From Ashinkailepas kermadecensis (lineage: Eukaryota > Arthropoda > Thecostraca > Neolepadidae), in contig JAOTOM010002692.1 in the NCBI GenBank assembly GCA_034440615.1, positions 1-64,000 on the forward strand: DNA of 64,000 nt, in the 5' to 3' direction. A program made the position numbers and the translations under genes. The notes below the pieces were generated by a model that worked only from the letters and a program-made list of their open reading frames with translations, was not told the origin of the DNA and made no database searches. This document shows positions 1 to 12,999 of this stretch, piece by piece (within the stretch, counting starts at the first letter, position 1; the number at the start of each line of letters is the position of its first letter).

Positions 1-539
1 AGCGATTTTCAGATAGCTCACACGCTTTTCCCCTCATGACAACTTCTCTGATTTTAAGAGTTGATGCCCTCCTCCGAAGCCCCGTTCGTTTTCTGATTGA
101 TTAAAACATTTTACCATTCGAAAATGGTGGATGCGAAGTGCAATTTGTTTCAGAGCACTACCTTAGTACGTATGCGTCCCAAGCAGGATGATAAATTAAC
201 TATGTGACCAGAGGCTCTTTGAGGCATCAAAGTACTGGGTGAGCTAGCTTAATTTTGTATATTTCCCTATAGCAAGAAAACAGCTGCAGGCCGTCTGCAT
301 ATGCATAATTGCTTCAATTGGTTGCCATATTTGTTGACCTGCATTGATATGAAAGCAAGGTACATGTACGCACAACTTCATTTGAAACACTCACAGCATT
401 ACTCAGATATTGATGAACAATCCATCGCGAAGGAAAATTTTCATGCTGATTGCCAAGTAAAGAAAACTAATTGGTGCTTTTTGTGCGATTTTTGCATGTT
501 GTTTAACACCCACTGGCTTGCAGTCCTCACGAAACATTA
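1..539. other. No recognised feature
   Basis: Mixed-composition noncoding sequence. The short open frames here have no recognisable domain, and I see no repeat structure or splice-bounded exon. Confidence 0.5.
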
Positions 540-543
540 TTAA

Positions 544-2055
<1,512 letters not shown>

Positions 2056-2059
2056 TTAA

Positions 2060-5000
2060 ACCATACAGTGGGCGTGAGAGGTCATAATATTCCATTGTCT
2101 TGAAGTTCATGAATTTGCATAGAAATCCACACTTAATGAACTTAATTCCTGCCTCCCAAAAATAGGAATTTTTCCTCTTGTGATATTATGCATTTTGCGT
2201 GCAAGTGCACCAGTGATCTATAATAAAACAAATACATTACATTACATATCCATTCCATTTTTTAAACGTTTTTTTGCTGAAATCAGCTTCTAAAATTACA
2301 ACAAACTTTATTGGGGATTCATCCCCATGGACTCCACCTTTTTCCTCATTTCTATGTTCTGGCCCCACTGAGCCGACTCTACTCTACAAAAAACAGTGCA
2401 CCATAAAATTGCGTAGGATTGTGTTCTGGATACTGACAAAATCCCAGACCAGCCAGTTCTTCCAGTCCTGCTCTCTGAGGTGTAATTCCGTCATATTACA
2501 TGAAGTTTCACTGGCAATTCTAGTTCCTAATGTGGTGCTGATTTTAAATGTGGCACATGTGCAGAAATGCACCCTGGTGACCCAAATGGTTGAATATGGA
2601 GTGCACTTACCCCCAAGATAGTTTTTTTTTCTGGTCCCTATTCTTTCATGTACGCAATTGGAATGAATCTGATCTTCATAACTTGATGAAGCCACTCTCA
2701 TATAATTTCCAGATTCATTTAAATCACCACAAAATTCACCATAAAATATTTTATAAAGTTATTTTAGGAAGGACTCAGTTGCATCTATGTGCATTCACCT
2801 ACAAATATTGGTAAATTTGTGCTTGAGGTGTTTTTTATGCATTTTTTATTGCATTTTGAACTGCCATCTTTGCAAACTGATTAAGCTGATGTCACCAATC
2901 ATTTGTGGTGTAATTGTTTGATTTTCAGTTGATGAGCAAAATAACACTAACAAAGGGGCTTTCGGTGAGGTAATATATTATACAAATGTAAAAAGAACAA
3001 AAAATAAAGACCTAACCTAACAAAACATAGCGAAACTGGTATGATTGTGCTGTAAGATGGTCATGAGACAAGTATTACACACAGTTTGCCTCCTTAAAGC
3101 AAACAAGTGGGCTAGGTCTGGTTAGACAGTTAGTTTATGTTTCATTTCATTTCATGTTTTTATTTTCCTTAAAAATGAAAAACGGAAATAATTTTTCTTC
3201 AAAAGCACCTTATGTTAGGTTAGGTTAGGTCAGGTTAGGTTTTTTCTCATGGTTTGGACAATTTTGAGATAATAAATTGTTTGGTATTTTTCCAATTGTT
3301 TGCTGTTTTTATTTCTGTATCATGTGTGCATTTTTTTCGGTCGTGGATGCTACAACAAATTCTTCCTTTTATGTGAGGCAGAAGGATAAGCAATGCTACT
3401 TTGTCTGATGATTAGTGAGCCAAAATGTGTGCTGTGTTCTAGTTGTTCCCCAGTGTCTCATACAATTATTGACCTATTTTGTGGAAGAATCATCATAGTG
3501 AAGTTTTTAGGTGCTGCAGTGTCCTGACTGAATTGATTTGTCCAAAATGTGAGAGAGGATGCTGATGATTTGGTTTGGGCTTTACAAATATCCATGTTCA
3601 CCAAATTTGAAAAACTCCCAGCGTTGGGCACCTTGCGGCCTGAATTAACTTATACAACATTCTCATCATACAGTTCCCCTAGCTTTGCCACAAATCGTGA
3701 ATGAAGGTCGGTCTAGCTAAAAATGTGGCGACATTGGGAGGGGGAATGTCTCCGATTGCAGGAGCGTCACTACTGGGGAGCCCAAGGACCTGGCCCCCTG
3801 GAACCCCACGGTAATTCCCGTCCCCTACCAATGGGAAAGCTTTCACAAACTTTTAGCATTTCGCCCATGTGGCGTGCCTGGGCGTGCCCCTCCCCCGGCA
3901 AAAAATAATTCGATGGTCCAGAAAATCCCCCTGGCCCCCTCCCCGTGGATTCGCCTCTGTGCTTCATTTTCGTTCCGTCCCTTCTTCCATTGCCAGCTTC
4001 TCGGCGCTGTATTGGACAATGAGTTCACCTCCCTCACCATTCTCGACTGCTTGCGCTCCTGCCGACTATATTATTTGACGATATTATTTGTTTTGCTTGA
4101 CTGCACATATATACAATAAAATGAAATCATCTGGCAAGCGGGTCAATGTTTACTTTGCTTGCTGGACTCGATCATGCATATTTTGAATGTATCGTGCTTC
4201 ACATGGGGCATTTGGAACTGTTTGTTTCCTCTCTTGTGCTCGATGGCTACATTGATGAACAGCGCTGGTGGGGGGGGGGCGGGTGTGTGTGTGTGTGGAC
4301 ATGTCCCCCAGAACCGGTTGACATTACACCCATGTGCACGGGAATAGACTAAGCGCACGGTGTGGTTTCGGCCCTCGGTTAATATGTCTGACCTGTGGAT
4401 GGCAGCCCCGTGTTGAACTACTCCCGTGGTCCTTCATCCTACACGAAAGCAATTTCTCTCAAATTCGCTTAAGAATGGGACCAGAATACAGTATATTTGC
4501 GGACTACATTCTCTTGCCTTTTGTCACCGTTTGCAACGAACTCGGGTGAAGCCCGGATGCATCGTCATGCAACGGCGCGCCAGGGGGAGGGGTATAGTCA
4601 TAGGTGTAGGTTCCTGAAAATAATTGGGGGTTCACGATGCATGCAATCAATGGGCGGGTTCAAATTGATCGGGAGTACACTCCACAGGGTCCCATTTCAA
4701 AGCTTGAAATTATTGGGGAGGGGGTGGGGCAAAGCTAGCATTTGCTGAGGGATACAAGAACCCCACCAAAAACATACAAAGATACAGCCCTGGTTAAGTT
4801 ACCGCCCCCTTAGCGGCAGGTTTCCCTGGAGGAGCCGCATGAAGCCCTTAAGGAGTCCGACTGCAACCCTCCACCCTACCCCCGGTAGACAAGGCCAGAT
4901 CAAGGAGTAGACCCTCCTTCCGGGACACCCGGACAGTCTCCTCCCATCGAAGTGCGCCCCACCCTTTCAGCCTCACCCCCAGAAGGTAAGGTTCGTGTGA

Positions 5001-5346
5001 AGATGGAGGCTTCCCCCTACAAAAGGTGTGGATGCGCCGTTGTCATGTGCTGGCTTATGCCCGATTCGTGGCATGCCGTCAGGTCTCTTCCCGCTGAAGA
5101 CCAGTGGGAACTGCATTTGGACGGACGATCCTGGTTCGATCTATGCTGACTTCAAGCTAAATACCGAAAAAGTTCCGTGCATTGTTTCCATGCGGGTCTC
5201 AAGCATTATGCAACAATTCACAATGACACGTGGATGCGTCCATGCACGTGGCGACTTTCAGGTGATCGGATGAAGCGAATTAGTTAACTTAAAGTTAGCA
5301 ATGTCTGTGAATGCATTCAAAATATTAATGCTAATACCTTTCCTAG
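2060..5346. other. Gene-poor stretch, no coding feature recognised
   Basis: AT-rich to about 3.7 kb, then moderately GC-rich. I find no protein domain. It contains a short TTAGG-like run (3211-3243), listed separately, and a GT-rich patch near 4285-4299. Short open frames around 4.9-5.3 kb have ordinary GC-rich composition but no motif I recognise. Confidence 0.5.
3211..3243 (+). repeat. Short interstitial TTAGG-type repeat
   Basis: Several near-tandem TTAGG units (GTTAGGTTAGGTTAGGTCAG and onward). TTAGG is the ancestral arthropod telomere repeat. A similar run in the opposite orientation (CCTAA) is at 35329-35358. Both are too short to be a telomere; they are probably interstitial or carried by a repeat element. 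Confidence 0.7.
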
Positions 5347-5429
5347 GCTGCGAGGGTGGCTGCTTCTTCAGCGCCACACCGAGTCCAGCACATTGCCTTC
5401 ACATACTCCCGTGACCCTATCGCTGCAAA
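5347..5429 (+). other. Candidate orphan exon (83 nt)
   Basis: A GC-rich 83-base block bounded by a good acceptor (a CTAAT-like branch site, then CCTTTCCTAG) and a consensus donor (AAA then GTAAGTGCC). One frame is open throughout and reads AARVAASSAPHRVQHIAFTY followed by SRDPIAA. I do not recognise the product. No partner exon was found nearby, and the neighbouring retrotransposon is on the opposite strand. It may be an internal exon of an unseen gene or a chance match to splice signals. Confidence 0.25.
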
Positions 5430-6044
5430 GTAAGTGCCGCGAGAGGGAAGTCCTTCAAATACTGCATTCCCTAGCCTGAGCTTGTGATCCCACGCTGATA
5501 AAAACGACATCGTTCTGAAGGAAAAAGACGTGCCTACAGATTTTGGTTCGTTTCTGTAAAGAAAATAACGCTTATTCGAAGCAATTCACTACTTTGCATC
5601 GTTCACGCCGCCCGGCCCATATCCATTCGTAGTCGCGGGAGGGTGACGCATTGTGTACGTCATAAGGCAACCTGCGCAGAAAGGTGCGCAGAAGCTGTGT
5701 GTGTGTGTGTGTGTGGTTCTATTTGGCCAGCCTGCCACCTGTGGGTGATATCGGCTGTTTCCGGTGTGTGAGGGATAGAATGGTAGGAGGATTAGATACA
5801 GGGTGGATAGATTGCTTGTAGAGTGATGTCCGAGTAGAGTCGGAGTCGTCTTGAAGGGCTGAGTTGATCTGGTAGCTTGAAGAGGTGGAGATGACAGAGA
5901 AGAGTCGTCTGAGAGCCGGAGATGAAGTAGTCGATAGAAGCTGTCAGTCCGGACGGTGCTAGATTGGGGTATGGGTTGTAGTGGGTGGGTTGGGGTCGGG
6001 TCATCGCCATATATGAACATTGCAAGAACATCTTTTTGTGTAGT
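5430..6044. other. No recognised gene; GT repeat and possible retroelement 3' flank
   Basis: Contains a short GT repeat (5697-5715). The stretch lies just downstream of the 3' end of the minus-strand non-LTR element. A 155-codon open frame on the minus strand is rich in Pro/Thr/Ser and shows no domain. It could be part of the element's 3' UTR or plain flank. Confidence 0.4.
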
Positions 6045-6169
6045 TATTTGTTTCATTTTGTTGTTTTGTTTTTGTTTTGTTTTTTCGGTTTATTTTTTTT
6101 CCCCGGGGTTTCCGTCTTTTTTTTTTTTATTCCCACTTTTCCCCCTTTTTTTCCCGGTCTATTTTTTCT
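6045..6169 (-). other. A-rich 3' tail of the non-LTR element
   Basis: Read on the minus strand, this stretch directly follows the stop of the RNase H frame and consists of A-runs broken by short G/C patches. This is the expected 3' end of an element integrated by target-primed reverse transcription. The interrupted pattern suggests either an old tail or sequencing error. Confidence 0.5.
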
Positions 6170-7762
6170 TCACAGTTGATCAATTAGGCGTGTCGTAGAG
6201 AGAAAGTGGAAGAGAAGCTCGTGTAATGTTGGATAGTCGTGGTTGAGAAGTGTAGTGATGTTTAGTGGAATGCTGCGTGTGCTGCAGTAGTCTGTGATGT
6301 GTTGCCTTTCGTTGTTGTATTTAGTGCAGTAGATGAGTATGTGTTTGATGGTGAGTGTTCGTTGGCATGTTGTGCATTGTGGTCGTGGGCGCTGTAGTAA
6401 GAGGTAGGAGTGTGTAAGTGCTGTGTGTCCGAGGCGTAGGCGTGTTAGAGTGCGTTCCTTAAGTCTGGTGCGTTGCTTGATGGTGTGCCAAGGTTCGTGT
6501 TTTGGGTGTATTTCATGAAGTTGCGTTAGTGCTGTGTCCCATGTTTGTTGGATGTGTTTGTTAAATGCCTCTTGTATTGTGGGGTAGTAGTCAGATTGTG
6601 AGAGTGGGCATGGTATGGTTTGTGGTAGTGTTGTGGCTATGTTTGCTTCAGTGTCTGCGTGTTCGTTGCCGTGTATGTTTGTGTGACTTGGGATCCATAG
6701 TAGAAGTGGTCTTTGTCGTGCGTTGAGTTTTTGGTGTATGTTGAGTATTTTCGGGATGAGGGGGTGTTTGTGTTTGGTGTATGGTGTGATGCTTTGTAAT
6801 GCTGATTTGGCGTCAGTGGCTATGATGTTGTGTTCAATTTTGGTGTTGTAAATGGTGGAGTAAGCCGAAAAGATTGCGTATAATTCTGCTGTGTAGGTTG
6901 ATGCTGTGTCGTGCAGACGTGCACGAAGGATAACCCGCCGCGGTGCTGCATTGGGGTACAGCACCGCCGCTGTGCCCGTCTGCTGTGTATGTGATTTTGA
7001 ACCGTCTGTGTATATGATGTTGTAATTTGCGTGCTGTGCTGTGAATTGGAAGAAGAGTTGGTGTATTTCTGCGTCGGTGTATGTGTGTTTTGGGTGGTCT
7101 ATGAGGAAGTGTGTTGTGGGTGTTTCGTGTTTCCACCAGGCTGTGGGTGTTGGTAATGGTTTGGCAGTGGGTAGTGTAATGTGTAGTCTGTTTGTGTGTT
7201 GGTGGATGCGGCAGCCTATTGTAGTTTTGAGTCGTGATGTTGTCATGAGTTGGTGTACACGTGTGGTGCGAAGTTTTAGGGCCTGTGTACATGGGTGTTG
7301 TGGTATGAGTTGCGTTTTGTAGTGGTATCTTAATAGTGCTTGTGTGCGTCTGTGCTGTAATTCTGGTATGTGGTTGTATATATGTAGTGCGAGGTATGGT
7401 GAGGTGATATAGGCTCCTGTGGCTATTTTTAAACATTGGTGTTGTAGTCTGTCTATAATTTTGAGGTTTGATTTAGCAGCGTTTTCGAAGAGTGGTGATC
7501 CGTATTCCAAAATTGGCCGAATGAGTGATTTGTAGAGGGTTATAAGTGTGTTTCGATCGGATCCCCAGTTGGTGCCAGAAAGTGCTCGTAGTATGTTGAT
7601 TCTTTTGAATGCGCGTTTTTTAATGTCCAGAATGTGTGTCCGAAAGGTAAGACGCGGGTTTAGCGTGATGCCTAAACATTTTGCTTTGGTAACGAAAGGT
7701 ATAGGTGTTTGGTCTATTTTTAGTGGTTGTGCATCTGTGTGTTTGTGGTAGCCGAAGATCAT
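6170..7762 (-). pseudogene. Retrotransposon RT C-terminus, RNase H and zinc finger
   Basis: A 530-codon open frame forming the 3' part of the pol-like ORF. Residues 1-180 are the RT thumb region (CLGITLNPRLTF, then LIRPILEYGSPLF), typical of non-LTR enzymes. Residues 249-375 are RNase H, with the acidic catalytic positions visible: TDGS (252-255), the Glu in AELYA (293), ATDAKSA (315-321) and GNEHAD (365-370). Residues 440-480 hold RLRLGHTALTHSYLL and a C463-C466-H474-C479 finger, the usual C-terminal module of such ORFs. The frame is intact over this span but is frameshifted from the RT core upstream (the two overlap at 7620-7762), so it could not be expressed as one ORF2. Confidence 0.93.
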
Positions 7763-8465
7763 GCATTTTTATTTGTGTGGTGCGATGTGTAGATTTAATA
7801 CTGCGAGTTTTTTGTGTAATTCCTGTTAGTGAGTTTTGTAGTAGAGCTAGTGCGTGATTTGGTGTTGCTTGTGATGTCCAAAGTGCAATGTCGTCTGCAT
7901 ATATTGCAATTTTGGCCGAAAAGTTGTCGGTGAGGACTGAATTTAAGCCTAGAATAAAGAGAAGGGGACTGAGAACCGCGCCTTGCATTAGGCCGGTTGT
8001 AGGGAATTTAGTTTCTGATGTGTGTTGTCCGATTTTGACTTGGAAGGAGCGGTTTAATAGATATAAATGGAGGTAGTGTATGAGTCTGCCCTGTATGTCT
8101 ATGTTGTGTAAATGTTCTAGGAGTGCTGTGATGTTGATAGTGTCATAGGCTTGTTTAAGATCCAGGAAGACGGCGACGGTAGAGCGTTTCTTGGCCGCCG
8201 CTTCCTGGATGTGGGTGGTGAGATAGGTGAGGTTGTCAGGACATGAGCGGTTAGGGAGGAAGCCTGATTGTATAGGAGATATTAGTTTTTGTGTTTGAAG
8301 AATATAAAGAAGGCGTTTTTTGACTAGGCGTTCGAAGAGTTTGTGAAAACAGCTGGTTAGTGCGATAGGACGGTAAGAGTCGCATAGGGTTGAGTCAGTG
8401 TTTGGTTTAGGGATAGGAATGAGTAGAGCGTGCACCAAGATTGTGGGTATGTATGCGTTGTCCAT
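7620..8465 (-). pseudogene. Non-LTR reverse transcriptase core
   Basis: An open frame of 281 codons with the ordered RT motifs: SYRPIALTSCFHKLFERLV (residues 30-48), SGFLPNRSC (67-75), AVFLDLKQAYDTI (98-110), GLMQGAVLSPLLF (158-170) and the catalytic IYADDIALW (188-196). These are typical of non-LTR elements. The frame loses register near residue 205, and the thumb/RNase H region continues in another frame (7762-6170). It represents the polymerase part of the same element. Confidence 0.93.
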
Positions 8466-9308
8466 GCGGTGTTGTAGGTGTCGAGTAATTAGTGTAATGC
8501 TTCTAGTGGTAGATGTTTGAAGAATGAGTAGTGTATATTGTCTGGTCCTACGCTTGTGTTTCCTGTTTGTGCGATTGCTATTTGTAATTCTGTGAGTGTA
8601 AACCTAGTGTTGTAAAGGCGTGGACGTGTGTGTCTGATTGGGGGTGGGGGGTGTCGTGGGAGTGTGCATGACCTATTGTGATAGTTGTCTGCGAAAATGT
8701 TTGCTATTGTTTGTGGGTCTGTGATGGTGATGTTATGTGTATAAGTGTGATGGCTTTAGGTGGGGGTCGTTGTCGGTGTTGAAATGTTTTGAGGAGTGTC
8801 CAAATTTCGCCGAGAGGTGTGAATCTATTAAATTGATTGCAAAATGTATTCCAGGTCTTTTTGGCTTGTCTGATGGTGGGTTTGCATAGTGCTCTGTTCA
8901 GTTTGTATGCTGTGAGTGTTTCCGGTGTACGGTGTCGTTCGTATCTGTGTCGTGCGTGGTTCCTCGCGCGGATCGCCCGGTGGCACTCTTCGCTCCACCA
9001 GGGAGCCGCGCGAGGTTTGTGTTGGCGTCGTGGTTTTGTTTGTGGTATGTGTTGGAGTGCGGTGGTGTGTAGCATGTCTGCGTATTGTTCTGGTGTGTAT
9101 TGTGGATTATAGGATGTCTGTGCTGCTAAGGATCCTGAAAATGGGGTCCAGGATGCGTTTTTAAGGTTCCACCGGCCCGTCGGGGGTTTGGGTGGGCCGG
9201 CGGTCGGGATTTGGTGGAAGGTAATGGTGATGGGGGCGTGGTCACTAAAGTGTGGATCGGAGTCGGCTATCCAGGATAGGGAGAGGGCTATGCGAGAGGA
9301 AGCGAGTG
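8466..9308 (-). pseudogene. Endonuclease-RT linker region of the element
   Basis: The segment between endonuclease and RT. At 9075-8704 a frame reads PWWSEECHRAIRARNHARHR, then YKLNRALCKPTIRQAKKTW and FTPLGEIWTLLKTF. This is the familiar WW..EC...I..R..A pattern between EN and RT in arthropod non-LTR elements. The frame ends before the RT block, indicating decay. Confidence 0.8.
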
Positions 9309-9879
9309 TTATGTCCGGGGTGGTAGGGAGGTGTGAACTAATTGGTACGAGGTATGTTGGTGAGCCGGTGTTGAGTATTGTGAGGTTATGTTGTGTAGCC
9401 AGTGTGATGAGTGTGATTGCTCTGTGATCGGGTCGTGTTGTGCGGGTGTCCCATAGTGGGTGGTGTGAGTTAAAGTCTCCTGTGAGTATGACAAGGGTGT
9501 GAATTTGTTCAAGTGACTTTTTTAATTCCGAGAGGGTTTCTGTGTTTCGCGAGGAGGGTCATATACGTTAATGAGGGTGTAGGCTGTGTTGTGTACGTGG
9601 ATTTCAGTGAGCAGAATGTCTGTTGTGGTGTTGAATTGTATCAGGCGGTGCGGTATTGTATTCCTAATGTATGTGCATACTCCCGCCTGATCTGTGTATG
9701 TTATGTTTGTCTTTTCTGTATAGTGTGTAGTGAGGGATGTTAAATTGATATGGATCATGAGGTTTAAAGTGTGTTTCCTGTAGGCATAGTGCTATGTGTC
9801 GTGCTTGCAGTGCATAATGTTTGAATTCGTTCCAGTGTCTGATGAGGCCGTGTGTGTTCCATTGTATGATTGTGTTCAT
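9309..9879 (-). pseudogene. Apurinic-like endonuclease domain of the element
   Basis: Pieces in two frames together resemble the AP-like endonuclease of non-LTR elements. The N-terminal motif IIQWNTHGLIRHWNEFK leads into IALCLQETHFKP (catalytic Glu region). A second piece gives AGVCTYIRNTIPHR and TLINVYDPPRE, and a third follows after a stop near 9522. The domain would nick target DNA during integration. A frameshift near 9700 and the stop make it nonfunctional. Confidence 0.85.
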
Positions 9880-10208
9880 TGTTTGTGTGTGTTGGCGCGT
9901 GTGAGTGGTCTTTTAGGAGATTTGGGTCGTTTGGTGCTTTTTGGTTGTTTTGGTGGTTGGTGCGTTGGGGTGGCGGAGGCGGACGCTGGGAGGGTGGGGG
10001 AGGAGGCGGTGTTGGTGTCGGTGGTCGGTTTGGTGGGGGTGGTGGTTGGTGTGCTGGGCGTTTTACCGATGTGTACGCTGGTGTTGGCGCTCGTGTTCTG
10101 CGTGTGTTGTTGGTGTGTGTTGGTGTGGGTTGTTGTGATGGGTAGGTGCTTGTGGTGTGTTTCTGTCGCGTGGTGGTGGGCGTGGTCAGAGCCGGGTACT
10201 CTGTGTGG

Positions 10209-11189
10209 TTAAGTGTTGGTGGATGTCTGTGTCCCGGCTCTGTGCGGCGGGTCGGCCACGCCGCCGGCGGGTCGGCCACCGCCCTCCTGGCCAGGGACAG
10301 CTCCATGCCCTCTAAGTGGACCAGGCGGACAATTTCTGTCTCCACCATCCACCGAGGGCAGGAGCTGCTCCCGGCCTCGTGCGGGCCCCGCAGGCGGCGC
10401 AGCAGGCCTCGCCGCCTGGGCATGTTGTTGTGTTGTGTTGTGCTGCGCATTTGCCGCAGGTGTATGTGGTGGAGTGGCACCCCCCTCGGAGTGGCCGTAC
10501 CGCAGACATTTTTTGCAGCGCCGAGGGAGGGGTGCGCGTGGCGTGACGGTGTATCGTAAGTACCCGGCTTTCAGGTGTTTCGGTGGTGTCCGCGTTCTGA
10601 ATGTAAGTATGATGATGTGTGTTTGCGGTCGTCCTGTTTTTGGAGCCGGCCGGAACGCGGCGGTAACCCCCTGGCTCTCCAGGCGGGAGACCAGGGTCTC
10701 CACCCCTATCCCGACCAGCTCCCTGGCGTGAATGGTTCCTTGTGGTGTGTTGAGTTTGGTGGCGGGGACGATGGTGATGGGTGTGTTGCCGATCATATGT
10801 ATGGTGGGGGGAATTTTGCTATCGATATCTGTGTTTGCTTGGATGAGGAGAGCCCCTGAGTGGATCTGTTTTGCGTGCAGGGGCTCTCCTGTGTACTTGG
10901 CGATCTCCTCCACCAGCCAGGGATCGAGGGTGCCCATGGGCACCCCGTCCCCCCGGCGGCAGAGGAAGAAATCGCCGTATGGTTGTGCTGAGGAGTGCAT
11001 GTTGGTGGTGCTGTGCTTGGCGGTGTTGTTTGCGTTCAGGCTGTCAGTGGTGTTGAAGAAAGGGTGTTCAGTGGCAGGTGTGTGGCACAGAGTACAATCA
11101 CAGTAGAGTTTTGGCGGAGGGTTCGGAAGGGCTTGAAGAGAGCCCGACAGGTGTAACAGTAGGGGCAGATAAAGAAGAAGAGAACACAA
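10209..11189 (-). pseudogene. ORF1 (gag-like, zinc-knuckle) of the element
   Basis: A 326-codon frame in the ORF1 position. The middle part (residues 85-215) resembles the RNA-binding fold of arthropod non-LTR ORF1 proteins (GTIHARELVGIGVETLVSRL, then HIIILTFRTRTPPKHLKAGY). It is followed by the first zinc knuckle RRCKKCLRYGHS (223-234). A frameshift then occurs, and the remaining knuckles appear in the frame at 10509-10312 (CGKCAAQHNTTTCPGGEACC, then AACG). ORF1 proteins coat the element RNA. The N-terminal 70 residues are low complexity and the start codon is uncertain. Confidence 0.85.
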
Positions 11190-12960
11190 AGAAATCGGAA
11201 GTTGTGCTTGAAGGGAGCACGCGTAGATAGAAGAGAAAAGATCGTGCAGAGGGCACTAGAGGGAAGCGGGGGTGGGTGTGTTGGAGGGCGTCCGGGGGGA
11301 GGGGTGGCTACACCGCCGGACTGACCTGGTGTGTAGATGGAGTCGTAGAGGCAGAGAAGAGCACTGGTTTGGAGAGGCACTGAGCACTGAAGTGGTAGAT
11401 GAAGTAAGCGCGGTGAGTAGAGCTGATGTCGGTCTTGGTGATCTTGAAGAGTATGGAGTAGCGTAGAAGTCGACGGCGCAACAGATGTAGCAGAAGGTCA
11501 GCTTGAGAGGGTGGTTGAAGGCTTGAAGGGGCTTGGATAGAGTTGAAGTTCAGGAGAGAAAGGTTGAGGGTACTGTATGCTTGGAAGAGGAGAGATCGGT
11601 GGCGCAGAAGGCGTGGTTCGGTGTGCTTGGTGCTTGTGTATGTGTGTATTGTTGGCTGGTGCTTTGTGTGTGTGTGGTGGCAGGCGGCTGGTGGCTGGTA
11701 GTAGGTAGCTAGTCGGCGGCGTCTCGCGGTTGCGGCGCGGCAGATGTCTGGCGTCTTCCCGGCGTCAATGTCTTCTGTGCCGGCGTATCTGGCGTCAGGT
11801 TTCTACAGCGGCGAGTGGCGAGACGTGTGTAGCGAATGAAATCGAGGTGACGTCGGGCCATGTTGCTGCGCAGAAGCTTCTGATTTTACCTCTGTATACG
11901 ACCTTGCTTAAACCACAATAAGACATTATTGAAGTTCAAGTTAACTACAAGACAAGTTTTACACACAATTTACCTCCATGAAGCAAGCAAAGTGTTCGGT
12001 TTGGCTGAGTTAAGTTGGGTTATGCTCTTGTCGTAAGCTAGCATTTTATAATTGGAGGGGAATTTTGGCCTGGCTGAGATGTGTGGTGGGCCATCACAGG
12101 AAACATTAATTACCTGATAATATTTTGGCATTTATCTGTACCATCGTTCCTATCTTCCTCCAACACCGAGGGACACCTTGATGCTGTTCTCCGTGCTTGA
12201 ACTTGTTGTACCTCTTTTTGTCACCCAATTCTGCTTTATACTTAGCACAGCCACAATTCACCTTCCTTCATGGTACAAAGTGGTCGACTTTCCTATCGTT
12301 CCAGCTACTCCCAAAGGCGAAAATAATCCTCACCTTTATCCCTACCCACGAATTGATGATTGAAATTAGTCAACCCGTGTGCTAAGGTCATGGGAAACCA
12401 TTTAAGCCATCAGTTATTGTTTGTTCTCGACACCTTGATGACGTCACAGGAAATTGCACAGTTAGCCGCGGATCCATTAATGTAAGTGGTAATATTGTGG
12501 ATATCCGTGGTGATATGTTTGACAAAATTGTCGTCGTGTTGATTTCCTGCTTTATTTCGCGAATTATTACGCTAATTACGGGCAAGTAGATGTCTTTTAC
12601 TTCTATGACGTCTTTGTCCAGGACCAGATTCTCCTTGGTTCAGACAGGTGATTTAGTAAGGTTGACCGCGCCACAATTGTCACACATGAGACAGCTCGCT
12701 GTTGTCTCATCGATATATCGCCGACGTCTATGGGAATTTAACATTGGTCGCCACCTGCGCCGCTGTTTTTTTTTCTTCAGCCGGTTGCTGACTCAAAGGG
12801 ACGTCACCACCTTATAAAACGTGCCGTTTGCCAATGTAAACTAGCCTAGAAAAGGACCTTGTCATGATTAATTCCTCCAAAAATATGTTTTAAAAACTTG
12901 GGAAGAGAAGGCCGGTCAGTCCTTGGCTGTCTCGTTAGAACTTTCCGTGTCCCTTTAGCT
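11190..12960. other. Probable 5' UTR of the non-LTR element, then unrecognised sequence
   Basis: Up to roughly 11.9 kb the strand bias (T/G-rich on +) matches the retroelement, and this may be its 5' UTR. Beyond that I see unique AT-rich DNA with no coding motif, apart from a pyrimidine-rich patch near 12767. Confidence 0.4.
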
Positions 12961-12999
12961 GTCACAGACGTGCGTCGGCGTGTCGCGGGCTTTTTTCAC

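Larger units (their letters stand above)
6045..11189 (-). mobile_element. Decayed non-LTR retrotransposon with RNase H (I/Jockey-like architecture)
   Basis: On the minus strand the blocks follow the standard order. They are a gag-like ORF1 with zinc knuckles (11189-10209), an AP endonuclease (9879-9309), a linker (9075-8704), reverse transcriptase (8465-7620), and the RT thumb plus RNase H and a C-terminal CCHC finger (7762-6170). An A-rich tail follows at 6169-6045. The blocks lie in different frames, with at least one internal stop, so the copy is dead. RNase H downstream of RT is known from I, LOA, R1-related and similar clades; the exact clade needs a phylogeny. The A-rich end marks the 3' terminus, while the 5' boundary above 11.19 kb is not defined. 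Confidence 0.9.
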
